Translations under genes and position numbers: made by a program | In this document: piece after piece, positions 1-11,700 of the stretch | Layout: each line of letters starts with the position of its first letter | Position numbering within the stretch: the stretch's first letter is position 1 | Source: Mastigamoeba balamuthi | Taxonomy: Eukaryota > Evosea > Mastigamoebida > Mastigamoebidae | Reading direction: 5' to 3' | Assembly: GCA_902651635.1 (NCBI GenBank) | Contig: CACRSC010000013.1 | Location: forward strand, 229,419 to 293,418 | DNA: 64,000 bases | Notes under the pieces: model-generated | The model's database searches: none | Told to the model about the DNA's origin: nothing | Seen by the model: only the letters and a program-made list of their open reading frames with translations

Positions 1-1
1 T

Positions 2-730
2 NNNNNNNNNNNNNNNNNNNNNNNNNNNNNNNNNNNNNNNNNNNNNNNNNNNNNNNNNNNNNNNNNNNNNNNNNNNNNNNNNNNNNNNNNNNNNNNNNNN
101 NNNNNNNNNNNNNNNNNNNNNNNNNNNNNNNNNNNNNNNNNNNNNNNNNNNNNNNNNNNNNNNNNNNNNNNNNNNNNNNNNNNNNNNNNNNNNNNNNNNN
201 NNNNNNNNNNNNNNNNNNNNNNNNNNNNNNNNNNNNNNNNNNNNNNNNNNNNNNNNNNNNNNNNNNNNNNNNNNNNNNNNNNNNNNNNNNNNNNNNNNNN
301 NNNNNNNNNNNNNNNNNNNNNNNNNNNNNNNNNNNNNNNNNNNNNNNNNNNNNNNNNNNNNNNNNNNNNNNNNNNNNNNNNNNNNNNNNNNNNNNNNNNN
401 NNNNNNNNNNNNNNNNNNNNNNNNNNNNNNNNNNNNNNNNNNNNNNNNNNNNNNNNNNNNNNNNNNNNNNNNNNNNNNNNNNNNNNNNNNNNNNNNNNNN
501 NNNNNNNNNNNNNNNNNNNNNNNNNNNNNNNNNNNNNNNNNNNNNNNNNNNNNNNNNNNNNNNNNNNNNNNNNNNNNNNNNNNNNNNNNNNNNNNNNNNN
601 NNNNNNNNNNNNNNNNNNNNNNNNNNNNNNNNNNNNNNNNNNNNNNNNNNNNNNNNNNNNNNNNNNNNNNNNNNNNNNNNNNNNNNNNNNNNNNNNNNNN
701 NNNNNNNNNNNNNNNNNNNNNNNNNNNNNN
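2..730. other. Assembly gap (run of N)
   Basis: All bases are N. The gap truncates receptor copy A, whose exon 1 runs directly into it, so further receptor sequence is probably hidden here or beyond. Confidence 0.99.
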
Positions 731-1160
731 GCGCCGCAGAGCTCGAGAGGGGGCCGAAGAAGGGCACTGGGGTCCCTGTGGGCCCGGCAACCTGCCTGAG
801 CTGTTGGAGCGCGAGTTCGCTGGCAGACGAGCCCACAGAGGCGGCAACAACAAAGGCGCCGAGCTCGCAGACCAGCCTGCGCGTGTTGTTGGCGCTGGCA
901 GCGTCGCTGAAGTGGTCGTCGAGCCACGCGGGGACGAACTGCAGGCGCGACACGTCCGATGCTTCGCTCAGCGCCGCCTCGAGGCCCGCGCGGCTGCTGA
1001 TGCCCGCCGTGCTCGCCGACGACGACGTGAAGCCCACGACAACCACGGGGTGCGAGCGCGTCGCCTGGGGCTCCGTGTACGAGCACCCCGTGGCGGCGGC
1101 GTGCGCGGTGAAGGCGAGCAGTGCGGACAGGACGATTGAAACCCACACATGCAGGCACAT
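731..1160 (-). CDS. Receptor pseudokinase copy A, 5' fragment (signal peptide and start of first PBP domain)
   Basis: On the minus strand an ATG at 1160 opens about 143 codons that run into the assembly gap. The product begins with a hydrophobic signal peptide (MCLHVWVSIVLSALLAF) and continues into the first half of a type-1 periplasmic-binding-protein domain. It is nearly identical to copies F and G, sharing CSYTEPQATRSHPVVVVGF and the SSSASTAGISSRAG block. The upstream sequence is also shared with F and G, so the three form one recent subfamily, with A inverted relative to the others. Whether the rest of the gene is intact cannot be seen. Confidence 0.85.
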
Positions 1161-1223
1161 TCGTGGAGGCGCGGAAATGTGTGAGAACACTGAACCTGCA
1201 AAGGGGATATCTGATGACGCATT

Positions 1224-1250
1224 GCCCTTGTCGGGGCAGTTATGCGCAAG
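1224..1250 (-). promoter_or_regulatory. Conserved upstream block of copies A/F/G (copy A)
   Basis: On the minus strand this reads TTGCGCATAACTGCCCCGAC followed by AAGGGCA, 64-90 bp upstream of the start codon. The same block precedes copies F and G at a similar distance and is followed in all three by a TTCAGTG-CTC-ACA element. It lies in otherwise diverged sequence, which suggests a promoter or 5' UTR element. Confidence 0.45.
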
Positions 1251-4200
1251 GAAATTACAAACTGGAGAAAAGGAAAAAGGAAAACCGCAAGTAGAATAAA
1301 TGCAGGGATAATCCAAACAAACGGCTCTCGAAGAGAAAATGCAGTGCGGAGGTAGGAAGCGTGCAATTATTCTGCACGAGCCCAGTGAGCCGTTCTTTTA
1401 CTCTTATGATAATGATGTGTATCCATCTGAAAGTGAATCTTACGCCGTACCGACATCAGTGATCAGAAAAGTTCTTTTGGCTCATAGAAATCTGCATCTT
1501 TCCAGAGTTCACGAGAAAAGGACCAGGTGTGTAAGTGCGGAGATAATGGATCTCTTGTCAAAGAGCGGGGCCGTTTGGAAGGGTAGAGATACCCAAAGTG
1601 GTAGGGGGCAAATCTAATCTTCTTGGGTTGATGGGAAAACTCAGATTCGGGTGGGCTAACCCGGGTTGACGAGGAAAATATTGAATGATAAAGTTCCGTG
1701 CAGGCGACCCGTGTCACCTGCATTCCAGGAATGGTTCAATCCTGGACTGCACGATCAGTGCGGGAAATGCAACATGGCAGATGGCATCCTTGTGTCTCAC
1801 TCACTCACACGCTCTCTCTGTGGAAGTGGTACCATGGTGGTGACCATGAGCTCAGTGGGCGTGCATTGCTGTCCTTCCATGGGGGCATGTCTAGGGCGGG
1901 TGGTGTGTGTACCAGGGGTCACACTTTGGTTGTATCAGGTATTCTGGGTTGGCCTTGTCACACCAAGTATCTTCTCCTCTGCTGGAGATATTCTTGCCAA
2001 CAAATTCTGGTGCAGTTCTTGGACAAGAGATCCAATTGCTGCCAGAGAGGTAGATTATTCTGACAGCTAGATTTATGAGGAAAAAGACATGAACTGTGCC
2101 ATTTTTTCGTTAAAAAGACTGATGTTTACCCATTATTTACATTATACTCTCACTCTCTCATCTGCACAGATAACACAGTAGAACTCAGGTAGATGCTGAA
2201 TGCCATAGAGTACCCTCGTCTGAGCTGCTCATTCTTGGTGTTCTCCTACTCAAAGGAATGCATTGTGGCAAGCAGGTACATAAGCTTATGATTATTCCCA
2301 TGATATCATGCATGCCCCATGTATGGTACCACACAAGCTCCCTGAGGACCTCACTCATCTGTGACATGTAACAGACATGTACAGCAGCCAACTGGCACTG
2401 CAGCTCCAGCGAACAGAGACTGAAGTGTAAGAACACAATTTCATTGCATAACACGTTATTTGTCAGTCTGTTTCTGTGTCAACTTTATGGCTAAATTTCG
2501 TAGAGTGTACAGAGAATACAGTATGACAACCGAGTTCCAAACAAGGTGAATCACTGCTCTTGCAAGTGACAAGCAAGATCATGATGAACTTCGTGCAAGA
2601 GAGTAAGAAGCTCCTGCTTGCTGAGGGGTATGTTGCACTGGTGTTGGGCATCTGCAGCAGCTGCCAGAGTCTGCTCATCCTTATCAAAGAGAACCTATGG
2701 CGATATACTTGTACATGATCAAAGTGCTTTCATGGTTCACTTCTGGCTATGTGCAAGGGCGTGAACAAGACCATGACCATGGATAACACAGTCAGAGAAG
2801 TGTACAACTATGGGGATGATCATGCAGGAAAGTCATAATAGAGGAGGATGCCGATACAGAAGAACAAGAAGAGAAGAAGTGCATGCTGTGCATGGCCAGC
2901 CAATGTGATATCATTTCCACTGGGCAGTCACCAAGAGCAAAAGGTATGGTCGAGTAAGTGTGCACACTCAGGCCCCCCAACAGTGCTCTCTGAGTGTATT
3001 TTCACTGTACAATGTGTGATTCTGTGGCAGGACCATTGTGAGTGGTGAGGGCCTGGCCAGCTGAGGTAGTCTTTCTGTGGAAAGAAGCCCTAATAGAATG
3101 ACAAAGAAAATAACAGTATCATGGACTCCACACTCATTTCGAGATCTTCAAGGCTTGGAGGCCACCTGCAATTTCTCTATTGGGAGTTCTCAGTAGTATC
3201 AACCTCAAGAAAGAGTGTTCTTGGTGGAAATCAGCACCACACAGAAATCTGTGTAAAGCCAATGGGTTTGTGGTGAAAAGTACTCGTAGCACCACACAAC
3301 GAGTGAGCACAGTGCCCAACGACAGGCTTCTTGTTGCACTTGGCTTCTCATTATGTTAAGGGCATCAAGTTCAGCACTGAATTCCCTCAGCTTCCGTCCC
3401 CACATAATTCGAGTCATGCCACGACCTTTTCCCATGATTTCTGGATGCCAGTGCACCAGAGCACACTTCTTGGAAGGGTGCACAAGCACAGTTCAATGAT
3501 GTAGCAACCACAAACCCCCTTATTAATGGTTTGCTGTTGGCTGAGATTGCAATCTGCACCGAGGCGCAACTTACTGACCAAATGACCAAGCCACTTATTT
3601 TCCTGTGAATAATCAACATTTAATTGTCCAGAACGGATGGACAGCACTGTTTTATTGCTGTAGTGATCCAAATCACAATTGTCCACGGTGCCTCAGTACC
3701 CAGGGCGGGAAAAGTGCACTCTTTCGAATAATATTCGTGTGTACGACATTGAATATGTATTTCATTTGTCCCCTCCGGGTGCTAAATTTGATTGCCAGGT
3801 GCGGGTCTGCATCTTCCTCTTCTTTATGTGACGATCCGTTCCGTTGTACTTCCCAGAACCGCTTTCGGTACAGCGTTTTTCCGGGTGCACTCTCGCCCTG
3901 AAGGGGAATCAACCAGTGCGCGATTATTCTGTCGGAATAACGTGTTATCCGGCCTTTGCTCACGGCGCCACAGCCGGTGACGCCAGCCGCGGCGGCGCCC
4001 GCCCACGTCGGCGAAACAGCGGCAGAAACTGCACCTTTGGAAAAAGAGCGGGTCATAAACCGGTTGAAACAGGAAAGCAATCTTGGCCCCACGCGGGCGC
4101 CCGCGTGAGGTCTCTCGCAGTCCGCCACCCCCCGGACTCTCGGGGGTCGTGGGCCCCTCTTTTTCGGGCATTTCCCTTCCAAGCGATCTTCAACGAGCGT

Positions 4201-4331
4201 CACAGGGGGGAGGAGGAAGAGCCCCCAGCGAGGGCGGCGTTCCCGCGATCAAACAGGTCAGAGCAGGCGGAAAATTCACTTTTAAAGATACACGCTGTGG
4301 GAAAGGAGCAGTCGGCAGCAGCAGCAGCACG
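1251..4331. other. Intergenic, AT-richer island between divergent copies A and B
   Basis: About 3.1 kb separates the divergent starts of copies A and B. Roughly 1.3-3.8 kb is far less GC-rich than the genes and holds only short overlapping ORFs on both strands, none with GC3 bias or a family match. The last 500 bp before copy B is GC-rich and probably contains its promoter. The island resembles in composition the one at 57.7-59.2 kb that holds a Tc1 remnant, but I could not identify an element here. Confidence 0.6.
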
Positions 4332-7300
4332 ATGCACCTGTGCGCGCAGTGCCTCGCCCTTGCCCTGCTGGGAGCGCTCGCGGGGGCCGCCCCGTGCGCG
4401 CCGGAGCCCGTGGTGACCGCGGCGGCCCCGCAGCTGGTCGTCGGCATCACGTCGTCGAGCGGCAGCACGACGGGCACCAACAGCAGGCAGGGGCTCGTCG
4501 CGGCCCTCAGCGACGCCTCGGAGGTCTCGCGCGTGCAGTTCGTCCCCGCGTGGCTCGACGACCACGGCGACGCGCGGAGCAGCGCCAACAACACGCACGA
4601 GCTCGTCTGCAACGGCAACGCGTTCCTCATCGCGGCGTCCGTGGGCTCCGCGACGAGCGCCGCCGTCCTCGGGGCGCTCAGGGGCCTCGAGGGCGCCACG
4701 GGCACCCGCGTGCCGTTCTTCGGCGCGCTGACGAGCTCGCCGGACCTGCGCGACCCGCTGCTGATCGTCGGCAAGGACGGCCGCACGGGCGTCGTCAACG
4801 TGCGCTCCGAGGCCCTCGACGAGATGACCGCCATCGTCTCGTTCCTCTCGCGCGACGTCGACACGCTGCGCAGCATCGCCATGGTCGTGCCGCCCAACAC
4901 GTACGCGTTCAACTCGGCCGACTTCCTCGGGAGAGCCCTCGACTCGCTGGGCCTGAAGCCGTGGGCCATCCTCAACGTCACCGACGCCCAGGACGCCAAG
5001 ACCATCGTCAGCAACCTCCTCAAGACCCCCGCGAGCACCGGCAGCAGCACGCAGTGGAAGCGCGCGCAGTACCCCGCTGCCGTCATCGTGGCGTCGACAG
5101 GCGCCAAGACGCCGGACATCATCGCCGAGGTGGTCGCGGCCGTCCCGACGGGGGTGACGTTCGTGTGCGGGTCGAACCCGGGGCCCACGGACATCTTCAG
5201 CCGCCTGGGAGCCGCGACGCGCAGCGCGATGGCCAAGACCAAGTCGCAGATCTGGTTCCAGCAGCACGTCCCCAACCCCAACTCGACCGCAGCCCTCGTC
5301 AGGTCCGCCCGCCCTCCCTCCCTCGCCCGCTGCCCCTGCCGCGGCTCACGTCTCTCGGCTCCTCCCCTATCAGCGAGTTCTGGGCGTCGATTGGCAAAAG
5401 AACGTCGGCGAGGAGCGTCGACAGGGACACGCTCGAGGGGTACATCGTGGGCAGGCTCATCGCGATGGCCGCGACGCGGTCGCTGGAGATCTACGGGTGG
5501 CCGCTGACGCGCCAGCGGTTCCTCGACACGGTGTACCGCTCGTACCGCACGTTCGACCTCCGCGGCGTGACGTTCGGGCCCTACGGCGACGGTGTGGCCC
5601 CGCAGTCGCCCGAGGACGTGTGCAACCACGGCATACACGAGATCTTCATGTCGCGCATGGACCTCGACACGGGGGCGCTCGTCGAGGAGCCCTCGTCGTC
5701 GTTCCGCTTCGCCGGCTGCAACGTGCCCAGCTGGTCCAAGTCCGAGCGCGCCGTCGTCGGCTACTCGCTCACCGAGGTCGGCGAGCAGAGCGTCCTCGAC
5801 GGCGCTGTCCGCCTGGGCCTCAGCGCAGCGCTGATGGCGTCCAACATGCGCCGTAGCAAGAACGACCACATGATCATGGCGGCCAACTTCCGCGGGCAGA
5901 ACACCACAGAGAACGTCAGGCGGATAGCGGACTCAATGTCGCTAGCCGTCGTCGCGCTGAGCAGCGGGGCTGTCGACCAGGCCGTGGGCGTGGCCCGGCA
6001 GGAGGGCAAGCCCGTGCTGGCGCCGCTGTCGGGGTCGTCGAAGTTGCGCTTCCCGTTCAAGGACAACAAGGACGTCATCAACATCGTGCCGCTCATGCAG
6101 CAGGAGATGCTCGTGGCGCTCCAGTTCATCTTCAGCAAGGCCCCGGCGACCCGGAAGATCGGCCTCGTGAACCACGACACGGACCTCGGTAACGAATACC
6201 TCAACAGCCTCAATGAGGCCATTGAACATTTCGACAAGCGCAAGCTCTCGCAACGTGACGTGCTGCGGTCGGAGTTCTCGGACGAGGTCACCGACGCGTC
6301 TGTTGCGACGGTGCTCGAAGCGGACGCGTACGTGTTCGCCGGGAAGCCGAGGGCCGCCGCACAGTACCTACGGGTTCTGTACCAGAACAACAGCACGCGA
6401 GCCAAGATGAAGATCATGTGCGCCGAGGTGCTGCAGGACCTCCTGGTGGCCGCGCTGGCCGACGCCAAGATACCCGCGAAGGTGATGGAGAACGTGTACC
6501 TGCTGAGCAACACGCCGCCGCTGGCGATGCTGTCCAAGACCAACACGGCGCGGCAGCAGTACGAGCAGTGGGTCTCGGAGGTCGACAGGGGCGAGTCCTC
6601 GTTCCGCGGCTTCTTCGTGGGGCTCTTCCTCAACGCAGTCATCGACTCGATCGACAACTCGGCCACAGAGACAGGGAGTACTGATACACTGACTCCGGAG
6701 AAGCTCGTCGCGGCGGTCTACAAGAAGAAGGTCTTCGACGTCGGCAGGCTCACCGTCGGGCCCTTCAACAACGAGTACAAGAGGGGGGGCCAGCACTACT
6801 GCAACCAGGGCCTCGACAAGGTCTACATCATCAAGTGGCAGTCGGGCGAGTTCTCTTTCGTGCCGTTCGAAACGAACGACTCGAAGTGCGGCCAGCTGTT
6901 CGACCCCAACCCAAGCATCTACGACGACCATCCGAGCACGAACGGCGACAACCTGCTCGGCCTCACGGTGGGCCTGTCGGTCGGCCTGGGCGTCGCCGCC
7001 GCTCTCATCCTGGTGCTCGGCGTGACAATGTTCTTCTACTCGAGGAGGACACTGTCGTTCCTGAACATCAAGCGCCCTGACCTCGAGATCAACGAGTGCA
7101 TCGGCAAGGGCAGACGCGGACCCCTGCACGTGGGCGACTGGCACGGGACAACGGTGGCCATCCGCGTGATCGACAAGAAGGAGGTGAGCAAGGGAGACCT
7201 GGCGACCATCAAGGAGGAGATCGGACTGCTGCACAAGCTGCACCACCCCAACCTCCTCATGCTCATGGGCTACTGCGAGACCCGCAAGGAGCTGTTCGTG

Positions 7301-8272
7301 GTGAGCGAGTACATGTCCGGAGGGTCGCTGAAGGAGTACCTGGCGCGGAACAGAGGGCAGCTGGGGGTGTTCAGCCTGATCGCGATGGCGTTTGACGTGG
7401 TCAAGGGCATCGCGTACCTGCACGCGTCCAAGCCCCCCATCGTCCACGGCAGCATCTCGACGCGGAGCCTTCTCGTCGACGACAAGCTCACCACCAAGGT
7501 CTCCGACTTCTGGTTCTCCCGCACGGGTGCCAAGAGGCACACGCACACGCCGTCCCTGTCCAACTCGAGGGCAGTAAGGAATCAGGAGTGGCTGGCACCA
7601 GAGGTCTCCACTGGGCTGCTGACTCCTGCGACGGACGTGTGGGCGTTCGGCATCGTTCTGTGGGAACTCTTCCAGAGCAACTCCAAGCAGGAGGCGCCGG
7701 CGGCGACACTTGCTTCAGCTGCCTCGGGACCAGTGTCGGCGAGCAAGAGTTCTTCGAGCTCAGTCCCGATGAGCGTCCAGGTTGCCCAGCACCCCGAGCC
7801 AGACGCGAGCACGCCCAAGGAGGTTGTGGAGCTGCTGTACCAGTGCTGGGAGCCGCAGCCCGACCAGAGGCCCACCATCTTCACAGTCCTGCGCTCCTGG
7901 CCCTCCACCTTCGCCGCTGTGGGCCGCTTCGAGCTGCCCTCGGACCTCAGCCAGGTGCAGATCACCGACGACAGCAGGACATCGGGGACAGGGCCCGACG
8001 CCGTGGTGCCCGTGGCCATGATGTCGCACAGCGAGCAGGACACGATCCAGTCCCTGCACTTTGAGTTCCAGACGCCCTCGGAAGTCGGGGGCAGCTCGGT
8101 CATCTCGATGCCTTCTGCCCTTGTCGCCGCGTCGCTGCCCTCGCCGGGCTCCTCGACCCTCCCTGGCATTCCCGCGCAGTCGTTTGGTTTCCTCAGTTCT
8201 CCCGTGGCAGCTCCACCGTCGCCTGCCAACCCGTCGCTGAGCAAGCTGGATTCAGTAGTCTCGAAGGTTTAA
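4332..8272 (+). CDS. Receptor pseudokinase copy B: dual PBP1 ectodomain, TM, TKL-like kinase domain
   Basis: Two exons, 4332-5302 and 5374-8272 (71-bp GT-AG intron, phase 2), give 1289 aa. Residues 1-20 are a signal peptide. About 25-500 and 505-835 are two Peripla_BP_6-type Venus flytraps; both end with the pattern VGxx...LT...FDL/FDVG...GP...C-N-G, showing internal duplication. A TM helix lies near 848-875, followed by the juxtamembrane LSFLNIKRPDLEINECIG. The kinase-like domain (about 890-1160) keeps the Gly loop (IGKGRRG), an EE helix-C pair, APE, DVWAFG and the distal Arg. It has Arg for the beta-3 Lys (VAIR, 921), HGS for HRD (1015) and DFW for DFG (1035). A Ser-rich insert and a conserved MMSHSEQ...SLHFEF tail motif follow. 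I expect a plasma-membrane ligand sensor that signals by scaffolding or allostery rather than phosphotransfer. The start was chosen for its signal peptide. Ligand unknown. Confidence 0.88.
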
Positions 8273-8283
8273 CCTCGTACGCC

Positions 8284-8289
8284 AATAAA
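8284..8289 (+). promoter_or_regulatory. Poly(A) signal of copy B
   Basis: AATAAA lies 11 bp after the TAA stop of copy B. The short distance matches other genes here that show the hexamer. Confidence 0.6.
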
Positions 8290-8745
8290 CTCGCCATTTC
8301 GTAGACGTTACTTCTATTACCCTCATAATTCGCACGGGATTCCAGTGTTCGTTATCATTTTTTCCTCATATTACATCTCGAGTCGTTTATGAATTGATAT
8401 GTATGCCCCCAAATGGTAACATCACAGGTACTCCAAAAAACTATTTTATTCTGGTTTTGACACTGGCTTCCTGTCAGTACAGTATTGTGTTCTTACTTCA
8501 CTCACAACAGACCCAAATCCCCACCGACGTTCAATCCACAAACAACTCGCTCCTTGGTGGAATGCACAGCGCAAGGGGAAACGTGGGCTCTCGGCTTGTA
8601 CAACATAAAAGATTCCCGCCAAAGAAGTACGGCTGGATTCATACTATGGAAAACAAGCCTAAATGGGCTATTACAGTCTTCAAGTCCCAAATACCAAAGC
8701 ACCTCCTGGAGTACCCGTCTGACTTCGTCATCAAAAAAAAGCCGG
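8290..8745. other. Intergenic between copies B and C
   Basis: About 450 bp of lower GC content between head-to-tail receptor genes. Short ORFs cross it into copy C but lack GC3 bias. It should hold the promoter of copy C. No recognised element was found. Confidence 0.6.
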
Positions 8746-11700
8746 ATGTGCACCTGCGCCCGCGCCTGTTGCCTCGTGCTCGCTGTGCTCTGCGCACTCG
8801 CCGCACCCGAGTGCGTGGTCCGCGAGCCCGTCGTGACTCCCGAGGCTCCCGAGGTGCTGGTGGGCCTCACGTCGTCGTCGTCGAGGATCTCCGCCGTCAG
8901 CAGCCGCACGGGCCTCGGGGCTGCCCTCGCCGACGCCACAGCCGTCTCGCGCCTCGTGTTCCGTCTCGCGTGGCTCGAGGACCACGGCGACCACCGACAG
9001 GCCGCCGACAACGCCCGCGAGCTGCTCTGCAACCGCAGCGTCTTCCTCCTCGCGGCCACCGTGGGGTCCGACTCGAGCGTGCGCGTCTTCGAGGCCGTCC
9101 GGGAGCTCCCGGGGCCCACGGGGACACTGGCGCCCCTGGTCGGCGCCATGACGAGCGCGCCGCAGCTGAGGGACCCCGGGCGCGTCGTCGGGGCCGACGG
9201 CCGCGTGGGCGTAGTCAACGTGCGCTCCGAGGCCGTCGACGAGGTCAGCGCGGTCCTCTCGTTCCTCTCGCACGACGTCGACGTGCTGCGCAGGACCGCC
9301 GTCGCCTGCTCGCAGACGCAGTACGGCGCCTTATGGACGGCCCACATCAGAGGCGCCCTCCAGTCGCTGGGCCTGCACCCCTGGGCCGTCGCCAACGTCT
9401 CGGACGACGCCGGGCCCGGCGAGGTCACGTCGATAGTCGACGGGCTGCTCAAGACCCGCTCGAGCACGTGGGACGCGGCGCACGAGTACCCGGCGGCGAT
9501 CGTGCTGCCGTCGACAGGGGGCATCACGGCGTCCATCATCGCCGAGGTCGTCGCGCGAGGGGTGCCCCGCGTGAAGTTCGTGTGCGGGTCGAACCCCGGG
9601 CCCCGGGGCGTCTGGACCAAGCTCGGCCCGGACGCGCGCGCCGGGCTGGCGAGGCTCCAGTCCAAGGTCTACTTCCAGCAGTACGTCCCCGTGCCGTCGT
9701 CGACCGCGAGCACCAGCCTGATCAGGTCGGTCCCCCCAAAGGGTGAGCGCAACAGGGTTGGCTGACAACACAGAGAACGCACGGGCAGCGACTTCTGGGC
9801 GTCAATTTACAGAACAGGCACGCCGCACGCCGACGTCGACACGGACATGCTCGAGGGGTACGTCGTGGGCAGGCTCATCGCGATGGCGGCGACACGGTCG
9901 CTGGAGATCTACGGGTGGCCGCTGACGCGCCAGACGTTCCTCGACACGGTGTACCGCTCGTACCGCACGTTCGACCTCCGCGGCACGCAGCTCGGGCCCT
10001 TCGGCGACGGCGCGGCCCCGCAACCGCCTGACGACTGGTGCAGCCACGGCGCACACGAGATCTTCATGCACCGCCTCGACGTCGACACTGGCCAGCTCCT
10101 CGCCGAGCCCTCGTCGTCGTTCAGGTACGCCGGCTGCAACGTCCAGAACTGGTCCGCGTCCAGGAGGGCCGTCGTGGGCCTCTCCGTCGCGGAGGACGGC
10201 GAGCAGAGCGTCTTCGACGACACGGTGCGCCTGGGCCTCACCGCTGCTCTCCAAGCGGCCAACAGCGATCGCAGCGCCGAAGGCCACCTGGCGCTGGCCG
10301 CGAGCTTCAAGGGGGACAACGTCGCGCACAACGTGCGCAGAATGCTACGCTCCGCTGTGCTGGCTGCCGTGGGCCTCGACAGCGTGACTGCTGTGGATGC
10401 GTCGAGGACGGTCGTGGGGCCCGACGGAACGCTGCCGCTGGTGGCGCCGCTCTCGGGGTCGCCACGCCTGCGGTTCCCGTTCGAGAGCAACAGGGCTGTC
10501 ATCAACGTCGTGCCCCTCGTGCAGCAGGAGATCTCCGTGGCCCTGCAGTACCTCCGCAACGTCTCGAGCTCGGTGACGAGGATCGCCGTTGTGCACGAGG
10601 ACACCGACGCTGGCCGCGAGTACTTCAGCGCATTCGTCGAGGTCAGCAATAACTTCAGCGGCGTGCATCCCACCCAGGTCCCATTCAGCAGCTTCTCGTT
10701 CCTGTCACCTATCGCCGATGCGTACGTGTTCGCTGGCCGATCTTCAGCTGCAGCGCAGTTCCTCGTGGAGCTGCACAAGAACAAGGCGACATGGGGGAAA
10801 GCCAAGGTGCTGTGCTCCGACGTCCTGCAGGACCTGCTCGTCGACGCCATCAGGTCGAGCAACGCCACCCTCGCGGTGCTCAGCGGCGTGCGGCTTCTGT
10901 GCAGCACGCCGCCGCTGGCGATGCTGTCGAGGACAGACGACATGCGACAGGAGTACGAGCAGTGGGTCTCGGAGGTCGACAGGGGCGAGTCCTCGTTCCG
11001 CGGCTTCTTCGTGGGGCTCTTCCTCAACGCCGTCATCACCGCCATCGACGACAGCGCTGTGGAGTGGCAGACGAATGCTAGGAACATCACTTCCGGGTTG
11101 ATCGTGGACACGGTCTACAGGAAACAGGTCTTCGACGTTGGGAGGTTCAGCACGGGCCGCTTCGTGGACGACTGCGCCACGACAGGCGCCAGTTGCTGTA
11201 ACCAGGGGTTCGACGAGGTCTACATCACCGAGTGGAGGTCGGGCGAGGACTTCGGGTACGTGGCATTCAGCGCGGAGATCTCCCAATGTGGCGCCGCGTT
11301 CAATCCGCACAAGGACAGACATCACAAGAGGGACCCGATGCTTGGTCTCACGGTGGGCCTGTCTGTCGGCCTGGGCGTCGCCGCTGCTGCTGTAGTGGTG
11401 CTCTCTGTGTCGATGTATCTATTCAGAAAGCGAACCCTGTCTTTCCTGAACATCAAGCGACCAGACCTCGAGATCAACGAGTGTATCGGCAGCAACAGGT
11501 TCGGCCAGCTGCATGTGGGCGACTGGCACGGGACGACAGTGGCCATCCGCGTGATCGAAAAGAAAGAGTTGAGCAAGGGAGACCTGGCAGCCATCAAGGA
11601 GGAGATCGGGCTGCTGCACAAGCTGCACCACCCCAACCTCCTCATGCTCATGGGCTACTGCGAGACTCGAAACGAGCTGTACGTGGTGAGCGAGTACATG

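Noticed and set aside
3205-3686. Several overlapping minus-strand ORFs of 80-94 codons
   Set aside because: AT-rich, mutually overlapping, without recognisable motifs or start context.
4340-5373. N-terminal extension of the copy B exon 2 frame as a single-exon gene
   Set aside because: Upstream of the intron this frame is low-complexity Arg-rich sequence; the signal peptide and PBP homology lie in the other frame up to 5302.
8394-8745. Upstream extension of copy C to an earlier ATG
   Set aside because: It lacks GC3 bias and homology and would bury the signal peptide that starts at 8746.
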